NCBI GenBank assembly: GCA_031269735.1
Contig: JAISYS010000042.1
Span: 62,001-126,000, forward strand
Direction of reading: 5' to 3'
DNA from: Candidatus Endomicrobiellum cubanum
GTDB taxonomy: Bacteria; Elusimicrobiota; Endomicrobiia; Endomicrobiales; Endomicrobiaceae
Length of the DNA stretch: 64,000 nucleotides
Positions 16,841 to 26,303 of the stretch are shown piece by piece; position 1 is the first letter of the stretch, and every line of letters begins with the position of its first letter. The notes below the pieces were generated by a model that ran no database searches, was not told the DNA's origin, and saw only the letters and a list, made by a program, of their open reading frames with translations. A program made the translations under genes and the position numbers.

Positions 16841-18439
16841 TTAATACTCTAACTTTTGCAAAGGATATGGCGTTGCCGTATCATATACCCACTCAACAAT
16901 ATTACGTTTTTCTTGGTCAAATAGTACCCCTATTTTTATAATTGGGCATTCACCGACCATATACTGTTCCGCATAGCCTTTATTGTTTATTTGAGCTAAT
17001 GCTGTATCCGCGTCTTTTTTATTCAACTTAAACTCTATTATATAGCGCGTATCAGGCAAAGTTATTTCCAAATCTGAACGTCCTTTGTTGCTATACACTT
17101 CGACTGCTGCATGTTGCCCCATTAACGTAGCTATCACAAACACAATACTCTGATAATGTGCTTCCGCAGTAAACTTGCTTATTAAAATATACGGAATTGA
17201 AGCGAAAAATGACTGAAACCTGTGCATAAAACCATCTACATCCCTATTATGCAAATCCTGTACAAATTTTTCTGCATCAAAATCCTGCCGCTTAGTATTA
17301 GGTGTATAATAATTAAACAATTCTTGCGTAAATCCGTACCGTACTTCTGCATTTGGAAACCCTAATACATATTTCATAGTATATTTATTATTAATACATG
17401 TTTTTATCGTCAAGTATCCGCTTTGATAAAGCAAAGGCGTTACATTATCACTGCCAGCACGGTAATCAGTAAGCTCATCATCAGTCACAGTAATACCATC
17501 ATTGAATTCCACTAAATTAAAACTGGATTTGGCAAGCGACTTAACTAAAAATGTTGGAGTGCCTGTCCTAAACCAATAATTACGAAACTCTCTTATATCC
17601 AACGTATTTAATACACTGAATGGATTATATATACCACCTATTTTGCTACAAAAACTATAACCATCGTAGCGTGCTTTCATTTCGCCCATAACTTCTTCTA
17701 TATTCATACCTTTAGCTTGTGCTAACTCTAATAACTCCGGTTCAAAATTGTTGAATAATTCTTCGGCTGTTATACCACAAATATTAGCATATTTGTAGTT
17801 CATACTTATGTCCGCTAAATGATTCAAATCACTAAACACGCTAACTTGCGAAAACTTAGTTACTCCCGTCAAGAAAGTAAAACGCAAATATTCATCAGCA
17901 CTTTTTAGCGCACCATAAAAATATCTCAACTTTGCACGAAACAAATCATTCGTCTCTTCATCACCCAGTGTCTCTATTAGAGGCTTATCATACTCATCAA
18001 TTAATATAACTACTTTTTGACAAGCCTTTTTGTTAATATTGACAATAAGGTCAATAAATTGGGAAGAAGGTATCCCATCAGTATTATTTGGTAAACCCCA
18101 TTCATTCTCATATCTTTTTAACCTACTCATTAACCAGGCATTAAAAGTATCAATGGTAGAACAATCTGCACCTCCCATATCCAAATGAATAACAGGATAC
18201 GATTTCCATTCGTTTTCCAACTTCTCCATAGCTAATCCCTTGAAGAGCTCTCGTTTACCTTGAAAATATGCTTTTAATGTGGATACGAGCAAACTTTTCC
18301 CAAATCGACGCGGTCTGCCTAGAAAATATTGTTTACTCCCTGTAACCAATTTATAAACCAAATCAGTTTTGTCCACATAAACATAGCCACTAGTAATCAT
18401 ATCCTCGAAATCTTGAACTCCTATTGGTAATCTACGCAT
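16841..18439 (-). CDS. AAA ATPase with C-terminal PD-(D/E)XK nuclease domain (DUF1703-type)
   Basis: A member of the large family found in many gut and oral anaerobes: AAA-ATPase-like domain followed by a PD-(D/E)XK domain. MRRLPIGVQDFEDM is the typical start, followed by YVYVDKT. Walker A is GRPRRFGKSLL, Walker B LIDEYDKPLIE. The nuclease motif near the end is GRSDLEI followed by YIIEFKL, giving the D...E-x-K set. Both domains look intact. The biological role of the family is not settled. ATG chosen; the track start is a TTG eight codons earlier. The adjacent relic and the presence of a degenerate cousin at 56.7 kb suggest this copy was acquired more recently. Confidence 0.88.
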   Translation of the reverse strand: MRRLPIGVQDFEDMITSGYVYVDKTDLVYKLVTGSKQYFLGRPRRFGKSLLVSTLKAYFQGKRELFKGLAMEKLENEWKSYPVIHLDMGGADCSTIDTFNAWLMSRLKRYENEWGLPNNTDGIPSSQFIDLIVNINKKACQKVVILIDEYDKPLIETLGDEETNDLFRAKLRYFYGALKSADEYLRFTFLTGVTKFSQVSVFSDLNHLADISMNYKYANICGITAEELFNNFEPELLELAQAKGMNIEEVMGEMKARYDGYSFCSKIGGIYNPFSVLNTLDIREFRNYWFRTGTPTFLVKSLAKSSFNLVEFNDGITVTDDELTDYRAGSDNVTPLLYQSGYLTIKTCINNKYTMKYVLGFPNAEVRYGFTQELFNYYTPNTKRQDFDAEKFVQDLHNRDVDGFMHRFQSFFASIPYILISKFTAEAHYQSIVFVIATLMGQHAAVEVYSNKGRSDLEITLPDTRYIIEFKLNKKDADTALAQINNKGYAEQYMVGECPIIKIGVLFDQEKRNIVEWVYDTATPYPLQKLEY

Positions 18440-18472
18440 ACCCTTATTGCTCTCCTTCCTCAAAAATGTAAT

Positions 18473-18640
18473 TTACTCTCCTTCTGTTCTTTTTGTGCAC
18501 TCGTATCTTTTTGATACTGCCCTGTAATATAGCTGTTCTAATATCACCTGCTCTTTAGTTGAATTAAAAGATTTCTTATAATTGTGTAATCTAACGTATT
18601 TACCCCTATCACTGTCAAAAACTTTACGTGCAGTTTTCAT
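18473..18640 (-). CDS. Small basic hypothetical protein
   Basis: 55 residues, below the track cut-off. The ATG overlaps the TAA of the inositol monophosphatase gene (TAATG), so translation is probably coupled. It is rich in Lys, Arg and Tyr (KTARKVFDSDRGKYVRLHNY) with no family I recognise. A small nucleic-acid-binding protein is possible but unproven. Confidence 0.5.
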   Translation of the reverse strand: MKTARKVFDSDRGKYVRLHNYKKSFNSTKEQVILEQLYYRAVSKRYECTKRTEGE

Positions 18641-19410
18641 TATTCTATAATCATTTCTAAAATAAACTCAATCGCCATGTCTCCAGCAACAATAATATCT
18701 ATCTTGTCAGCACTCTTACCCAACACAGACAATCTGCCCCCCGCTTCTTCTAAAATGATTTGTGCCGCCGCTATATCCCAAAGATGTAAATCAAATTCTA
18801 TATATCCATCAAGTCTACCTTCTGCCACTTTACAAATATCGGCAGAAGCAGGGCCGATACGCTTTATGTCAAATGCTTTATCTTGTAGCTTTTTAATCAA
18901 ACTAAAAATCTCATCGTTTCTATGCTTATTATATGGACAACCAAACGCTATAACATACTCGCTTAAATCAAAATTATTTGATACACATATATCACTAATT
19001 TGCCCCTTTATAAGATTTAGAAGCTTCGCACCTTTATCTCTTTGGGCATAATAAATTTTGTTTTCAACACAGTCATACACAACTCCTATCTCAGACACAA
19101 AACCACTTTCCGTAAACTCACCATATCCTACTGAAATAGTATAACTGCCCACATTTTTAATAAAATTATTAGTACCATCAATAGGGTCAAGAATAAACAC
19201 CTTCCCCTCTCTTTTACCACCACCCTCTTCGTTATAAAAATTAATACGAGAAAATGTTTTCGAAAGTTCATTCTTTAATAAACTATCTACTTCCATATCA
19301 ACATTTGTAATCAAACTTGAATCCTCTTTTACAGTAATAGTTACACTATCTCTCCTATATCTTGTGTATGCACCGGCAACTTTCACAATCTCAATAATTC
19401 GTTCAATCAT
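18640..19410 (-). CDS. Inositol monophosphatase-family phosphatase (SuhB/CysQ type)
   Basis: A Mg-dependent phosphatase of inositol phosphates or 3'-phosphoadenosine 5'-phosphate. The family motifs are present: EEGGG for the first metal-binding Glu, ILDPIDGTNNF, and LWDIAAAQIILEEAGG near the C-terminus. Start MIERII is taken because AGGAAG lies 8 bases upstream; the track start includes 19 extra codons that run into a terminator hairpin. At 256 residues the length is normal. It is the first gene after a clear terminator, so it probably has its own promoter nearby. Whether it acts on PAP, inositol phosphate or as an RNA-associated SuhB cannot be decided. Confidence 0.88.
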   Translation of the reverse strand: MIERIIEIVKVAGAYTRYRRDSVTITVKEDSSLITNVDMEVDSLLKNELSKTFSRINFYNEEGGGKREGKVFILDPIDGTNNFIKNVGSYTISVGYGEFTESGFVSEIGVVYDCVENKIYYAQRDKGAKLLNLIKGQISDICVSNNFDLSEYVIAFGCPYNKHRNDEIFSLIKKLQDKAFDIKRIGPASADICKVAEGRLDGYIEFDLHLWDIAAAQIILEEAGGRLSVLGKSADKIDIIVAGDMAIEFILEMIIE

Positions 19411-19426
19411 AACATACGCTTCCTTT

Positions 19427-19467
19427 AAGAAAAAGTATGATAGGTGACTCGAGGCATCACCTATCAT
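19427..19467 (-). terminator. Intrinsic terminator between the 192-residue protein gene and the phosphatase gene
   Basis: On the minus strand a perfect 11-base stem ATGATAGGTGA/TCACCTATCAT encloses a nine-base loop and is followed by ACTTTTTCTT. This is the only hairpin in the window with a proper T-run on the coding strand. It would end the transcript coming from the repair operon to the right. Confidence 0.8.
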
Positions 19468-19482
19468 ATAAAATAAGGAGAA

Positions 19483-20061
19483 CTACCACAAAATTAAACA
19501 GCTATGCAATAGCTGTTTAACCCACTTAGAGGCTTGAACAGAATGCGAAACATTGTCTACTTCTATTTGCCACATATCCTCAACACTTTTTGGATATGTA
19601 TAGATAATATCCTTAAAGTCTAACACATTACAATACAATAAAGCTTCGTTAAACGATTTGAAGTATACCATAGACTTTTTAATCCCAGAATACACCTTCC
19701 CATCTATAAAAGTCGCAAAAACAAATCTCTCAAAATAATTATAACTATCAGAGGCAATATCCCCTTCTCTCTCCTTAGAACTCTCTAAATTCATTAAAAT
19801 TTCTTCTGCTTCTTTTTCAGAACCACACATCACATTATCAAAATACTCAATAAACTCCTGCAATAATGTATTTACCAACTGTTTTGTTGTGGCCAATTCT
19901 ATTTTATCCTTATAATTAGCCAATGATATAGTTAGAACAGAACGAGTTATATTCTGACTCTCAACACTCAATACTCGCATACCATATTGCCAAGTACTTT
20001 TTAACTGCTCCAAAGCTATATCTTTTACATCATCTAAACTTTGCTTTAATAAATTGTCCAT
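19483..20061 (-). CDS. Hypothetical protein
   Basis: 192 residues, mostly helical in the first half (LKQSLDDVKDIALEQLKSTW), with a beta-rich C-terminal half. No membrane segment, no recognised motif. Last gene before the intrinsic terminator. Confidence 0.55.
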   Translation of the reverse strand: MDNLLKQSLDDVKDIALEQLKSTWQYGMRVLSVESQNITRSVLTISLANYKDKIELATTKQLVNTLLQEFIEYFDNVMCGSEKEAEEILMNLESSKEREGDIASDSYNYFERFVFATFIDGKVYSGIKKSMVYFKSFNEALLYCNVLDFKDIIYTYPKSVEDMWQIEVDNVSHSVQASKWVKQLLHSCLILW

Positions 20062-20067
20062 AATAAG

Positions 20068-20442
20068 TCACGCCCATGCTTTACTGCTGACACATGTAAA
20101 ACCGCTAACTCCTTCCAAATATCTATTAACCATTTCTATCATCATACCAACAGATAAATTTACTTTAGTATAATTGCTTACTTGCATCCACCCATTTTCT
20201 TCCTCAACGTAAAAATTTACACATTCTCCCAATAACTTTGACTTACCTATCACAACATTTACTTTATTGCCTTCTAAATATAAAACTATAAATGTATCAT
20301 CCTCAGATATTGCTAATGTGTCATCTTCCCTGACAACATAAATACTCTTTTCTCCCAATTTATTTACATATCTAAATACAGAAGATGACCTAGTCATGGC
20401 TTCAGGAAACACTTGCTGCAATCGCTCATGTATAGTAGTCAC
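20068..20442 (-). CDS. Hypothetical protein
   Basis: 124 residues. Alternating beta strands in the middle (DTLAISEDDTFIVLYLEGN, VNVVIGKSK) suggest a small beta sandwich. The gene is seven bases upstream of the next one. Function unknown. Confidence 0.5.
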   Translation of the reverse strand: MTTIHERLQQVFPEAMTRSSSVFRYVNKLGEKSIYVVREDDTLAISEDDTFIVLYLEGNKVNVVIGKSKLLGECVNFYVEEENGWMQVSNYTKVNLSVGMMIEMVNRYLEGVSGFTCVSSKAWA

Positions 20443-20455
20443 AATTTATTGTCTC

Positions 20456-20785
20456 CTAATAATTTGCTACGTATCTAAATCCACCAAGTTTCAAACAATG
20501 CTGTTTTAAGGCTGTAACAGTACTCGTCATAAATACTACATCTGACATGCATGCTCTACTTTTCTTCACATCTGCATGTAAATCCAATAATATTCTATTA
20601 TATCTATACTCATACCAAATATCAACTGTTTTAATTATTTTACTTAAATTTGAATATAAAACCTCTTGTACTAAATGGTTATCTAAACACCATTTTTGCT
20701 CTTTAAGTGTATTCAATATATCATCACAATAATCAAGCATGTCATATACTATAATATTACTGTCATCTTTCTGGTATAAAATCAT
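20456..20785 (-). CDS. Hypothetical protein
   Basis: 109 residues, helical and Tyr-rich, starting MILYQKDDSNIIVYDML. It overlaps the preceding membrane protein gene by 23 bases. No motif recognised. Confidence 0.5.
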   Translation of the reverse strand: MILYQKDDSNIIVYDMLDYCDDILNTLKEQKWCLDNHLVQEVLYSNLSKIIKTVDIWYEYRYNRILLDLHADVKKSRACMSDVVFMTSTVTALKQHCLKLGGFRYVANY

Positions 20786-21125
20786 AATTTTGCATAAATC
20801 CTACTATATCTTTTATAACGCTAGAATCATAAAATACAACCAACAAACATATTAAAACTACGAAAATTATAACTACATATGATATTACTCTAAAAATATC
20901 AACCTTTTTAACTTTTTCTGTAACATCTTCAAATAAACCAGTTATACGTTCTCCATCTAAATCTAAAGACTCAATTTTAGTGTTTACATAACTTTCAGTT
21001 TCTGAATCATATGCAGATACTGTAAATCCATCTCCATTTGTAATTAAAGTATACTGGTAATTTGAATCATATTTTTCCCCTAACAGTGTTCTAGCCAGCG
21101 CTGGTGACAACTGTTCCTTATACAT
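20763..21125 (-). CDS. Small C-terminally anchored membrane protein
   Basis: 120 residues from MYKEQLSPALA; AAGGGG lies 9 bases upstream and the start overlaps the helicase stop. A soluble, acidic N-terminal domain of about 70 residues is followed by one hydrophobic helix (VISYVVIIFVVLICLLVVFY) and a short tail. Function unknown; its position directly after the helicase gene does not itself show a link. Confidence 0.55.
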   Translation of the reverse strand: MYKEQLSPALARTLLGEKYDSNYQYTLITNGDGFTVSAYDSETESYVNTKIESLDLDGERITGLFEDVTEKVKKVDIFRVISYVVIIFVVLICLLVVFYDSSVIKDIVGFMQNYDFIPER

Positions 21126-23121
21126 TAACAACTTCCCCTTTAAAGAAAGATTCGAATGACTCTACATCCGAATATATAATTTTGTGTTGCTTGTATAATT
21201 TATCGTAAGATTCATACACATTCAAACCTGTAAATATTGAAGACAGACCCGCAGTTGAAGATATATACAGCTTTTCTCTGGCACGTGTACAAGCAACAAA
21301 AGCTAAAGACCTCTCGTTTCTTATTTCCCTTGCTTTTTCTATCGCACATCCTTTCTCTTCCATAGCATCTAATTTCTTTGAATTTGGAACTACTCCTTCG
21401 TCTGCACCTATTATATACACTTCATCTGCTTCCAAACCTTTTGCCGCATGAAAAGTGTAACACCTAACACCTCTTCTTACCATCTCACTTTCTCTTATTA
21501 CTTCCATCTTCAATGCTTCATCTTTAATGAATTTAATATATGATTTTTCTTGTGTAAGTTGTCTTACCAACTTAATGTAATAATCTGCCGAATAATCCAA
21601 AAAGTGTTCTCTACCCTCAACATATACTTGCTTGAATGTAGGCCATAGTAGATTAAATATTTCACTCAATTTTGAGTTCTTGAGTATTAAATCTCTAGCT
21701 TCTACTAATAAAGACATAGCAGTTGAGCCTACCTTTACGTCCCTAAACTGATAATTAACCTCAAATGGTGATTTACCAGTTTTACTACAAATCTTATACA
21801 AAGGATGATTATTTAGATTTCCATATACTCTGAATTCAGGAATTAAATACCTTAAATTTAGTATGTTTGATAATGTCGAAGGATTAACAGCGAACTCACA
21901 TAATGCACATAATTCTTTTATTAAAGGTATTAAATTTGCTTGCATATATTTATTTACACGGAATGGCAATCTCCTTACGAATAATTCTTCTACAACAGGT
22001 ATGATTGTAAAATTATTTCTAAATAAGAACAATATGGACTTTTTAAACACTCTTTGATTCTTGTGAAACTCTTCTTCTATGTTATCACAAATCTTCTTTA
22101 TATCAATATTAAGTAATAACTTCATATCTCCACCTGGCCCTGTACCTTTGAACTCTTGTTCATTCATCTCATTTGGTTTTATAATTTCTTTTGCATATGC
22201 AACAATCTCATTTTTACATCTAAACGATTGCGTCAAATTAATTTGCCTAGCTGTCGGGAAATACTTATAATACTGCTCTACTATTTCTTGGCAAGCGCCA
22301 TTAAAAGCATAAATTTGCTGTTTTATATCACCAATAGCTATAACATTGTCAGAAATTAGAGATATAACTCTTAATTGTAACAAAGATAAATCCTGAAATT
22401 CATCTACTACTAAAACCTTGCATTTTTCTTTCATTTGCGCTGATACTTCCGGATACCGTAACATTAATTCCAATGTATATAACAATATATCACTTAAAGC
22501 TATTGTTTCTACCAATTTACTATGTGTGTACAATAAACTGCGTATTCTTGTAAAATCAACATAACTTAATCTAGCTTTTTTGAAGTCATATTTTGATTCC
22601 ACATGCGCTTTGTCAAAAATTAATGAAGAATTTAATGAACGCACAGCATCTACTACATTCTTAACATTGTGTTTATCTATGTTTATACCCATTTCTAAGC
22701 TAGCCTCTAATAGCATATTAGCAGTAGACTCTATGTCATAATCTCCACCTATCTTAAGCGTATTCAAACCTAATAGCTTAAAATTATCTTTTAATATCTT
22801 TCCACATAATTTATGCAGAGTACTAAAGTTAATGGTAGAATGTACGCGTAACAATTTACAACTATCTTCATACCTATTTTTCAATTCTAACGTTGCTAAA
22901 TTTGTAAAAGATAGTGCATAAATATTCTTACCAGGAATCCGATGATATAATTCCGTCACTAATAATCCAACTGTCGCTGATGTAGTTTTACCGGTGCCAG
23001 GAAATGAGAACGAAATTAAAGGCGACGTGAAATCACTAACGAAATTTCTCTGCTCATCAGTAAGCTTTTGTTTTAACGTTACAGACATCATATCTATAAA
23101 GTTGGTAATAGAAATTCCCAC
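21118..23121 (-). CDS. UvrD/Rep-like superfamily 1 DNA helicase
   Basis: 667 residues with the SF1A helicase motifs in order: LTDEQRNFV (Q motif), FPGTGKTTSA (Walker A, about residue 40), VLVVDEFQDLS (Walker B, about 240), IGDIKQQIYAFNGA (motif III), SFRCKNEIV (motif IV), CYTFHAAKGLEADEVYI (motif V), and FVACTRAREKLYIS (motif VI). These enzymes unwind DNA 3' to 5' in repair, replication restart or plasmid replication. It is somewhat shorter than UvrD (about 720). It lies at the end of the recombination and repair gene run. Confidence 0.92.
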   Translation of the reverse strand: MGISITNFIDMMSVTLKQKLTDEQRNFVSDFTSPLISFSFPGTGKTTSATVGLLVTELYHRIPGKNIYALSFTNLATLELKNRYEDSCKLLRVHSTINFSTLHKLCGKILKDNFKLLGLNTLKIGGDYDIESTANMLLEASLEMGINIDKHNVKNVVDAVRSLNSSLIFDKAHVESKYDFKKARLSYVDFTRIRSLLYTHSKLVETIALSDILLYTLELMLRYPEVSAQMKEKCKVLVVDEFQDLSLLQLRVISLISDNVIAIGDIKQQIYAFNGACQEIVEQYYKYFPTARQINLTQSFRCKNEIVAYAKEIIKPNEMNEQEFKGTGPGGDMKLLLNIDIKKICDNIEEEFHKNQRVFKKSILFLFRNNFTIIPVVEELFVRRLPFRVNKYMQANLIPLIKELCALCEFAVNPSTLSNILNLRYLIPEFRVYGNLNNHPLYKICSKTGKSPFEVNYQFRDVKVGSTAMSLLVEARDLILKNSKLSEIFNLLWPTFKQVYVEGREHFLDYSADYYIKLVRQLTQEKSYIKFIKDEALKMEVIRESEMVRRGVRCYTFHAAKGLEADEVYIIGADEGVVPNSKKLDAMEEKGCAIEKAREIRNERSLAFVACTRAREKLYISSTAGLSSIFTGLNVYESYDKLYKQHKIIYSDVESFESFFKGEVVNV

Positions 23122-23915
23122 TAGCGTTGTCTCCTTTCCCCCAAGTGTTTAATGTAATCTATAATATTTCCTGCTACTAACTCCTTCAAATGGATATATG
23201 CAGCAATGGCATCCCCATAAACTTTGTCCCACCTTTTGTCTTTGTGTAACTCAATACGCCCAAAATGTGCTGGAATAACCTCATACGATTCAATAAAAGT
23301 ATCAAAAGTACAGTAGCCTCTAAAAGGCATATAAATAGTATCCCCTTCAAAACTTACATTAAGGGTAGTTCCATCTACTAATAAAATCCAATCTTTTTCA
23401 TCTTTGAATTCCTTTAACTTTAACCTTCTTGTGATAAAATTAAATAAATGATTACAGTACATATCATAATCTATTTGTACATTAGGGCGCATCATATTGA
23501 CTAATACCGAAGTTGGAATCAACAAAGATGTTATTTCATCAAATTCTATCTTTGGATTAAGATAAAATTCCAGTCCTTGCCTTTTTATTATATAAACTAC
23601 ATCAGTAGACAATGATGCTAAATAAACTGATAATAATTCGTTTACATTAGGAGCTCTCAACGGTACTCTTGATTCTTTATCTTTTAGTCTACGCATATTC
23701 TCTTTGAATATTTTATCTCTGTACGCATTTTCTGAATCATAATAATTAGTATCCTCTGTCTGAGCAATTCTTATAACATTAGCCACATCCATAGTTATTC
23801 TTGCATCAGCAAAGTCCACAGTTTTATACTCCTCAAGTAATTTAGCAACTTTCCCTGCAAAATTGATTGTTAAATACTTAGTGCCTACTAAATCTACTAA
23901 CTTAACTCCTGTCAT
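23121..23915 (-). CDS. Hypothetical protein in the repair gene run
   Basis: 264 residues, no recognised motif. The N-terminal half is helical; the C-terminal part is beta-rich (DGTTLNVSFEGDTIYMPFRG). Its stop shares a base with the helicase start. Context suggests DNA repair or replication, but only by neighbourhood. Confidence 0.55.
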   Translation of the reverse strand: MTGVKLVDLVGTKYLTINFAGKVAKLLEEYKTVDFADARITMDVANVIRIAQTEDTNYYDSENAYRDKIFKENMRRLKDKESRVPLRAPNVNELLSVYLASLSTDVVYIIKRQGLEFYLNPKIEFDEITSLLIPTSVLVNMMRPNVQIDYDMYCNHLFNFITRRLKLKEFKDEKDWILLVDGTTLNVSFEGDTIYMPFRGYCTFDTFIESYEVIPAHFGRIELHKDKRWDKVYGDAIAAYIHLKELVAGNIIDYIKHLGERRQR

Positions 23916-23922
23916 CTGCTTT

Positions 23923-24564
23923 TTATCCTTTCATAACGGTTGTTTTATTGTCCTCTATAAAGAAATTAAAACTCTCGCACACAGTGTTAGTAAAAACTTC
24001 AGGCTTTTGCTCGATTGAAATAATTTGCATAGACTCTCCCAACATACCTAAATACGTAGATAATACAGCAGACCTTTCAGGTGATAACTTAGCAAATATC
24101 TCATCGAGTATAAGTACTCGCATATACTGGGGATTAAGTTGCAAAAACACATTACGCATAAACATAGAAAGCACCGCTCGATATCCTGAGCCCTCCACTC
24201 TATCTAAACTCATCCTATCTGAAGTTTCAAACCATGCTTCTCCATCTTCCATTTTGAACCTAATATCCTGGGAAGATGCCGGAACGATATTCCCTACTGC
24301 AAGCAATACTTGCGCTATAGTGTATAAAGATTCCTTTTTCTTATCTCCTACATACTCCGTCAAATCCTCTATCATCTGTTTTAATTCTTTTTCCACAAAA
24401 GAAAATTTATCTAATATATCATTATATACTATAATGGCATCTTTAATCTTTTTTACTTTCTCCTTATTGTCTAAAGACTGTTTAATTTTAAGATTTGATT
24501 CAGTAACTACTCTTTCTAATCTCGCACAGACATCAAAATATCTGTATTTCGTCCCTGAATCCAT
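23923..24564 (-). CDS. Rad50/SbcC-like C-terminal ATPase half
   Basis: 213 residues that look like the C-terminal lobe of an SMC-type ATPase without its partner half. A coiled coil (about 20-80) leads to DRVEGSGYRAVLSMFMRN, which fits the ABC signature helix, followed by VLILDEIFAKLSPE (Walker B and D-loop) and then IISIEQKP (H-loop area, with Glu/Gln in place of the usual His). The N-terminal half with Walker A and zinc hook is encoded separately at 27.9-28.8 kb. Together with the SbcD-like nuclease they would form a split Mre11-Rad50 complex. The start overlaps the clamp gene by 49 bases, a long overlap, but no better start exists. Confidence 0.72.
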   Translation of the reverse strand: MDSGTKYRYFDVCARLERVVTESNLKIKQSLDNKEKVKKIKDAIIVYNDILDKFSFVEKELKQMIEDLTEYVGDKKKESLYTIAQVLLAVGNIVPASSQDIRFKMEDGEAWFETSDRMSLDRVEGSGYRAVLSMFMRNVFLQLNPQYMRVLILDEIFAKLSPERSAVLSTYLGMLGESMQIISIEQKPEVFTNTVCESFNFFIEDNKTTVMKG

Positions 24565-25520
24565 ACCTTATTATCATCCTTTCCTATTTTTACCTCTCCT
24601 GTATCAATAAACCCTAAAATCAAAATAATGTATTCTATGGGTATGTTCAGCATAAATACTATATCTCCCATATATCCAGAAACGTAGAAAGCTTTCAAAG
24701 TACCTCTTTCCGCTAAAATCTTAGTAACCCCTTCGCTATCTAAAGCTAAAGATACAATTCCATCTTTAACGGTATTGTTGAAGGCCTTTAGTCCATTTCT
24801 CAGTAAACCTATTTTCCAGTCAAACATCGCTATATTACGTGGCAATGCTTCTTCAAAGTCTGGTTTCTGCTTTTTCTTAGATAATGGTATCACTAATATA
24901 GTATCTTTGCTGTTTTTAGTAAAAATTAAGGCATCTTCTTCTGTATAACTGCCTGTTGGATTAAACCTTGCTATTCTTCGTATATTTTCTATAGTCAGAG
25001 TTGTATTTAGACTAACTCCTCTGTGACGTAACCAAATAGTAGAGAAATAAATATTAGCATAGTCCCCATCAAAATATACTTCAATATCAGTCTTAAATAA
25101 TTTAGCTATGCTACTTACATACCTTAATTTAGATTCCAAATTAATTAAGTTCATAGCATTAAACATACTAACTCTTTCTTTATCTACAGCATATGCGTAT
25201 AACAAAGAAGAAGCAGGTAGTAACAACACACCAAAATTACTAGATGAAATATTTACCGTATTATTAACTATCTCTATTTCAGCAAAGCCATCTGTTGGTA
25301 ATAAACTAGATACATCCATAAACATAACAGTAGCAGTGTCTGCTTCCTGCACATTCACAGTCATGCTATGTTGAAACAAAACACTTTGCTCTCCTATAAT
25401 ACGAAATATTCCATCTTCTACAGAAAAACATACAGCACTTGCTTTATCTCTACCTTTATACAAAAAAGCTATATAATCTAGCGCTGATTTAAGGGCTCTA
25501 TTATCAATAATAATTTTCAT
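24516..25520 (-). CDS. Probable DNA polymerase sliding clamp (DnaN-like)
   Basis: 334 residues, beta-rich, starting MKIIIDNRALKSALDYI, which resembles the opening strand and helix of a DnaN domain. The C-terminus NKVWIQGRNTDILMSVRD resembles the DnaN ending, where the last strand finishes in a Met-Pro-x-Arg type tail. Total length is slightly under DnaN (about 370). The presence of a DnaX-type loader in the same element makes a clamp expected. The similarity is weak, so this remains a fold-level assignment. Confidence 0.5.
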   Translation of the reverse strand: MKIIIDNRALKSALDYIAFLYKGRDKASAVCFSVEDGIFRIIGEQSVLFQHSMTVNVQEADTATVMFMDVSSLLPTDGFAEIEIVNNTVNISSSNFGVLLLPASSLLYAYAVDKERVSMFNAMNLINLESKLRYVSSIAKLFKTDIEVYFDGDYANIYFSTIWLRHRGVSLNTTLTIENIRRIARFNPTGSYTEEDALIFTKNSKDTILVIPLSKKKQKPDFEEALPRNIAMFDWKIGLLRNGLKAFNNTVKDGIVSLALDSEGVTKILAERGTLKAFYVSGYMGDIVFMLNIPIEYIILILGFIDTGEVKIGKDDNKVWIQGRNTDILMSVRD

Positions 25521-25992
25521 GCGATGTACCTAATAGTGGATGCCTAGCATTAAGTGTAATGTTTTTATATGATACTAATTTTGTAATTTCACAGTATAAA
25601 TCACTATTAAATATAACTATAGGGATTTCTTTTCCTATAGCAAAAGAAATCTCTTGTAGCATTCCTTCAGAAACCCTATCGCCGCATACATAAATAACAT
25701 CCGTAGTCTCCAGAAATAACCTGCCTATTTCTAAAGCAAAATTACGCTCATCTTCTCTTCCATCATTTAATAAAAGAGGTAAACAAGCATGCGTAGCTTT
25801 TGGTAACACATCCATATACATATAACAATAGTACATGTACAATTTAGCCATTTTCATATTCTTAAGAATATGTTTTACTGTTTCAGCTCTACATGGAGAA
25901 CAAATATACGCCTTGGCCCTATCCTCATTATAAGATTCTAACAATGCCACCTCTAATGTGTGTTCCCAATCAAAATCGAGTACCTTGTACAT
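25504..25992 (-). CDS. Nucleoside 2-deoxyribosyltransferase-like (DUF4406-type) protein
   Basis: 162 residues with a Rossmann-like pattern: AYICSPCRAETVKHILKN at the start resembles the 'yi..P......n...a' opening of the family. HACLPLLLNDG lies in the middle, and DVIYVCGDRVSEGMLQEISFA matches the strand and Ser-x-Gly-Met/Glu helix that carries the catalytic Glu. Members remodel nucleosides or act in nucleotide signalling and defence. Which reaction applies is not known. The stop overlaps the clamp gene start. Confidence 0.55.
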   Translation of the reverse strand: MYKVLDFDWEHTLEVALLESYNEDRAKAYICSPCRAETVKHILKNMKMAKLYMYYCYMYMDVLPKATHACLPLLLNDGREDERNFALEIGRLFLETTDVIYVCGDRVSEGMLQEISFAIGKEIPIVIFNSDLYCEITKLVSYKNITLNARHPLLGTSHENYY

Positions 25993-26303
25993 TATTGCAC
26001 GCCCCTTAGCAGTTGGAGAGCTTCTTCATTTAATTTATCCGCTAACAAATCTAATTTTTTCTGATATATGTCTATAACTTCTTTCTCCATTAAATACTGC
26101 TCTTTATTAAATGGCTTAATAAATAAAGATGGAAGTAAAGATTTAACATTATCTCCTTTTAGTGGCTCTATATTGTACTTTATAAATAACTCAGGGTCTA
26201 TTTCTCTTGAATTCTTTATTAAAGTATCTATCCATTGGGATATTAATAACCTTTTTTCTATAAATTCTTTTTGTCTTAACTCAATTAAATCTTTTACGTT
26301 CAT
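25992..26303 (-). CDS. Small hypothetical helical protein
   Basis: 103 residues, highly helical with heptad-like spacing (ELRQKEFIEKRLLISQWIDTL, EVIDIYQKKLDLLADKLNEE). No family recognised. It lies between the SbcD-like nuclease and the deoxyribosyltransferase-like gene, sharing a base with each side, so may be part of the complex encoded around it. Confidence 0.55.
   Translation of the reverse strand: MNVKDLIELRQKEFIEKRLLISQWIDTLIKNSREIDPELFIKYNIEPLKGDNVKSLLPSLFIKPFNKEQYLMEKEVIDIYQKKLDLLADKLNEEALQLLRGVQ

Noticed and set aside
23948-24610. 220-residue plus-strand ORF
   Set aside because: Antisense to the Rad50-like C-half, which has clear ABC motifs; Ser/Ile-rich shadow.
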